Assembly: GCA_002436065.1 (NCBI GenBank) | Contig: DIXP01000069.1 | Coordinates: 1 to 45,597, forward strand | Length of the DNA stretch: 45,597 bases | Direction of reading: 5' to 3' | Source of the DNA: Chloroflexi bacterium UBA6077 | GTDB lineage: Bacteria; Chloroflexota; UBA6077 | In this document: positions 43,640 to 45,597 of the stretch, one piece after another | Layout: the number at the start of each line of letters is the position of its first letter | Position numbering within the stretch: the first letter of the stretch is position 1 | Notes under the pieces: generated by a model | What the model was told of the DNA's origin: nothing | Databases searched by the model: none | The model's input: the letters and a program-made list of their open reading frames with translations, nothing else | Position numbers and translations under genes: made by a program

Positions 43640-45499
43640 ATGTTTAGAGTACGCTTCCTACCCGACGGTGCTGAAGCCCTGATCCCGGCAGGGACCACCC
43701 TGACGGCAGCCGCCGCGGCCGCCCATGTTGCGATGGATGCCCCTTGCGGCCATCGCGGGCTGTGCGGCAAGTGCAGGGTGCGTGTAGTGTCAGAAGGTCT
43801 CTCTCTCCCTCTGGGAGAGGGAGACCGATCCCCTCTCAGCCCCCCTACTCTCCCCGAGCGCACCCTGTTGTCGAACGAGGAGTTGGCGACCGGTTGGCGG
43901 CTTGCCTGTCAGGCGAGGGTTGCCGGAGAGGTCACGGTGGAGGTGCCGGAGCGCACTGTCAAGCCGGCTGTGGTCCCGCTCTCGGAGGTGGAGCCCCGGC
44001 CCTTCATCCGGAAGTTCCATGTCCCCATGGAGACGCCGACGCTGGAGGACGTATCTTCGGACTTGACCCGCCTTCGCCGAGCCCTGGCAGACGAGCGTCC
44101 GCATCTCCGGCTAGGACTGTCCGCCCTACGGAAGCTGCCCGCCGTCCTCTCCTCCGCCTCCTACGACGTCACTGCCGTGTTGGCTGGCGACCGCCTCATC
44201 GGGCTGGAAGGTGGAGACACCACGGGCGTCGGCTACGGTCTCGCGGTCGATCTTGGTACCACCAGCGTGGTGGTGGTACTGGCGGAATTGGCTACAGGAC
44301 AGGTCCTGGGGATCGAGACCCGGCTCAACGGACAGGCCAACTTCGGGTCCGACGTGGTCTCCCGGATCACCTATGCCACGATGGAGTCGGAGGGTCTTCA
44401 GACGCTGCAGCAGGCGGCCGTGAGCACCATTAACTCGGCCATCGAGGCCCTTGCGGACAAGCATAACATCGACCCCAGGCAGATCTACGAAGTGGCAATC
44501 GTCGGAAACAGCTGCATGAACCACCTGCTCCTGGGGATCGATCCTACCTCCCTGGCTCAGGCCCCGTACCAGCCGGTGTTGACCGACGCCATGGCGTGCC
44601 GTGCTGAAGAGCTTGGGCTTGGAATACATCCAGAGGGATCGGTCTACACCCTTCCCAACATCGCGGGCTTCGTTGGCAGCGACACAGTGGCGGTGATCCT
44701 GGCCACAGGGATGCACCGGTCATCGGAGATCAAGCTCGCCATCGACCTTGGCACCAACGGCGAGATCGTCCTGGGCAACAGGGACCGGCTTCTATCCTGC
44801 TCTACGGCGGCGGGCCCCGCCTTTGAGGGAGCCCGCATCTCCTCCGGAATGCGTGCGGCCGAGGGGGCGATTGAGCGGGTGTGGATAGACGAGGGCGACG
44901 TCAAGTTGCAAGTGATCGGCAACAGGGCACCTATTGGGTTGTGCGGTTCAGGGCTGCTGGATGCCGTTGCCCAGATGCGGCGCGTGGGTCTGCTTGACCA
45001 GTCCGGCCGGATTTCCACACCGGATAGCCTGGACCGCGATCTGATCCAACGGTTGACGAAACGGCTCGTCGTCCAGGACGGGACGCAGGGTTTCCTTCTG
45101 GGCAGGCACGGCCAGCAGCAGGTGGTGCTCACCCAGCGAGACGTGAGGGAGCTGCAACTGGCCAAGGGGGCGGTTCGGGCAGGCATATCCATTCTGCTGA
45201 AGGAATATGGCATTGGCGAGGATGACATCGAGGAGATACTGCTGGCCGGCGCCTTTGGCAGCTTCATCAACCCGGCAAGTGCCCGAGCCATCGGTCTTGT
45301 CCCGCCCCTACCCCTCCAACGAATAACCGCGGTCGGGAATGCAGCAGGCCAGGGGGCCATCATGGCGCTGCTTTCCACGAGCCAGCGGGATGAATCCTCG
45401 GCAATCGCCCGCCGCGTGGAATACGTGGAGCTGTCCTCTCGTCCCGACTTCATGCAGCAGTTCATGGAGGACATGCAACTCACTGGGGGCAACCCTTAG
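43640..45499 (+). CDS. ASKHA/2Fe-2S ferredoxin corrinoid activator (RACo-like, DUF4445)
   Basis: This protein has 619 residues. The N-terminal plant-type ferredoxin has C36, C42, C45 and C90 (DAPCGHRGLCGKCRVRV ... RLACQ). A linker follows, then a sugar-kinase-type ATPase with YGLAVDLGTTSVVVVL (phosphate 1) near residue 200, IVGNSCMNHLLLGI, LAIDLGTNGEIVLGN, CGSGLLDA and LLAGAFGSFINP. Such proteins use ATP to reduce the cobalt of corrinoid proteins back to Co(I), which fits the adjacent methyltransferase. Residues about 53-68 (LPLGEGDRSPLSPP) derive from an inserted palindromic repeat within the ferredoxin domain. AGGAG lies only 2 nt from the ATG. Confidence 0.92.
   Translation: MFRVRFLPDGAEALIPAGTTLTAAAAAAHVAMDAPCGHRGLCGKCRVRVVSEGLSLPLGEGDRSPLSPPTLPERTLLSNEELATGWRLACQARVAGEVTVEVPERTVKPAVVPLSEVEPRPFIRKFHVPMETPTLEDVSSDLTRLRRALADERPHLRLGLSALRKLPAVLSSASYDVTAVLAGDRLIGLEGGDTTGVGYGLAVDLGTTSVVVVLAELATGQVLGIETRLNGQANFGSDVVSRITYATMESEGLQTLQQAAVSTINSAIEALADKHNIDPRQIYEVAIVGNSCMNHLLLGIDPTSLAQAPYQPVLTDAMACRAEELGLGIHPEGSVYTLPNIAGFVGSDTVAVILATGMHRSSEIKLAIDLGTNGEIVLGNRDRLLSCSTAAGPAFEGARISSGMRAAEGAIERVWIDEGDVKLQVIGNRAPIGLCGSGLLDAVAQMRRVGLLDQSGRISTPDSLDRDLIQRLTKRLVVQDGTQGFLLGRHGQQQVVLTQRDVRELQLAKGAVRAGISILLKEYGIGEDDIEEILLAGAFGSFINPASARAIGLVPPLPLQRITAVGNAAGQGAIMALLSTSQRDESSAIARRVEYVELSSRPDFMQQFMEDMQLTGGNP
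43796..43826. repeat. Palindromic repeat inside the activator gene
   Basis: GGTCTCTCTCTCCC (43796-43809) pairs with GGGAGAGGGAGACC (43813-43826) with one mismatch and a 3-nt loop. The element, of the same family as those at 5837 and 39569, is translated in frame. Confidence 0.75.
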
Positions 45500-45520
45500 C
45501 GGATCGCCCCCAGTGAGTTG
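45476..45520 (+). terminator. Hairpin spanning the stop of the activator gene
   Basis: Bases 45476-45490 pair perfectly with 45506-45520 (15 bp, CAACTCACTGGGGGC), and the loop contains the TAG stop. No T-tract follows. It is likely a 3'-end hairpin. The remaining 77 bases of the window hold nothing recognisable. Confidence 0.5.
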
Positions 45521-45597
45521 TGGCTACAATTGCTTCCACGTTGAGAGTCAGGATATCTCGACACCCTGGCCCCAGACTCGGTTCCATCCTGTGTGGA

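Overview
The window is a GC-rich bacterial chromosome segment, roughly 60% G+C by eye. No rRNA, tRNA or CRISPR array was recognised. The gene mix suggests a Chloroflexota-like bacterium: a DUF5679 zinc ribbon, a PAC2 protein, secreted glycoside hydrolases with Thr/Pro linkers, a giant Rhs protein, and a corrinoid methyltransferase with an ASKHA-ferredoxin activator. This placement is inference from gene content, because no marker gene could be searched.

Layout. Positions 1-964 hold a decayed DNA methyltransferase on the minus strand. Positions 1255-6824 are a urease operon (ureA, ureB, ureC, a small unknown gene in the usual ureE place, ureF, ureG, ureD). Three of its gaps carry palindromic repeat DNA, and one repeat appears to have inserted at the ureG/ureD junction with a 17-bp target duplication. 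Positions 7032-11429 hold a TetR regulator, an SDR enzyme with an altered catalytic lysine, an XRE-cupin regulator and release factor 3. Positions 11717-16920 hold a membrane iron-sulfur protein with a small exported partner, a divergent acetyl-CoA hydrolase/CoA-transferase, an isocitrate-lyase-family enzyme and two small proteins. The leader of the iron-sulfur gene contains a B12-box-like motif and a possible switching hairpin.

Positions 17028-30289 are mostly cell-surface genes: a GH99-like glycosidase, an alpha-2-macroglobulin with an intact thioester motif, a cold-shock-domain protein, a PAC2 protein, a cupin, a GT-C glycosyltransferase, and a large clan GH-A glycosidase with three repeated C-terminal modules.

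Positions 30356-39234, on the minus strand, are the most unusual part. A 2254-residue secreted Rhs protein carries an exo-sialidase-like region and a complete seven-repeat RCC1 propeller inside its Rhs repeats. It ends in a variable toxin-like tip. It is followed by a probable immunity gene, a small membrane protein with a 24-bp tandem repeat, and a displaced, 5'-decayed copy of the Rhs core with a different, broken tip. The two cores share a 127-bp identical block. This is the architecture of a polymorphic toxin locus with a spare tip cassette.

Positions 39764-45499 return to core metabolism: an enoyl-ACP reductase of the FabL type, PdxA, lipoyl synthase, a methyltetrahydrofolate:corrinoid methyltransferase and an ASKHA/2Fe-2S corrinoid-activator protein. 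The last carries an in-frame palindromic repeat in its ferredoxin domain.
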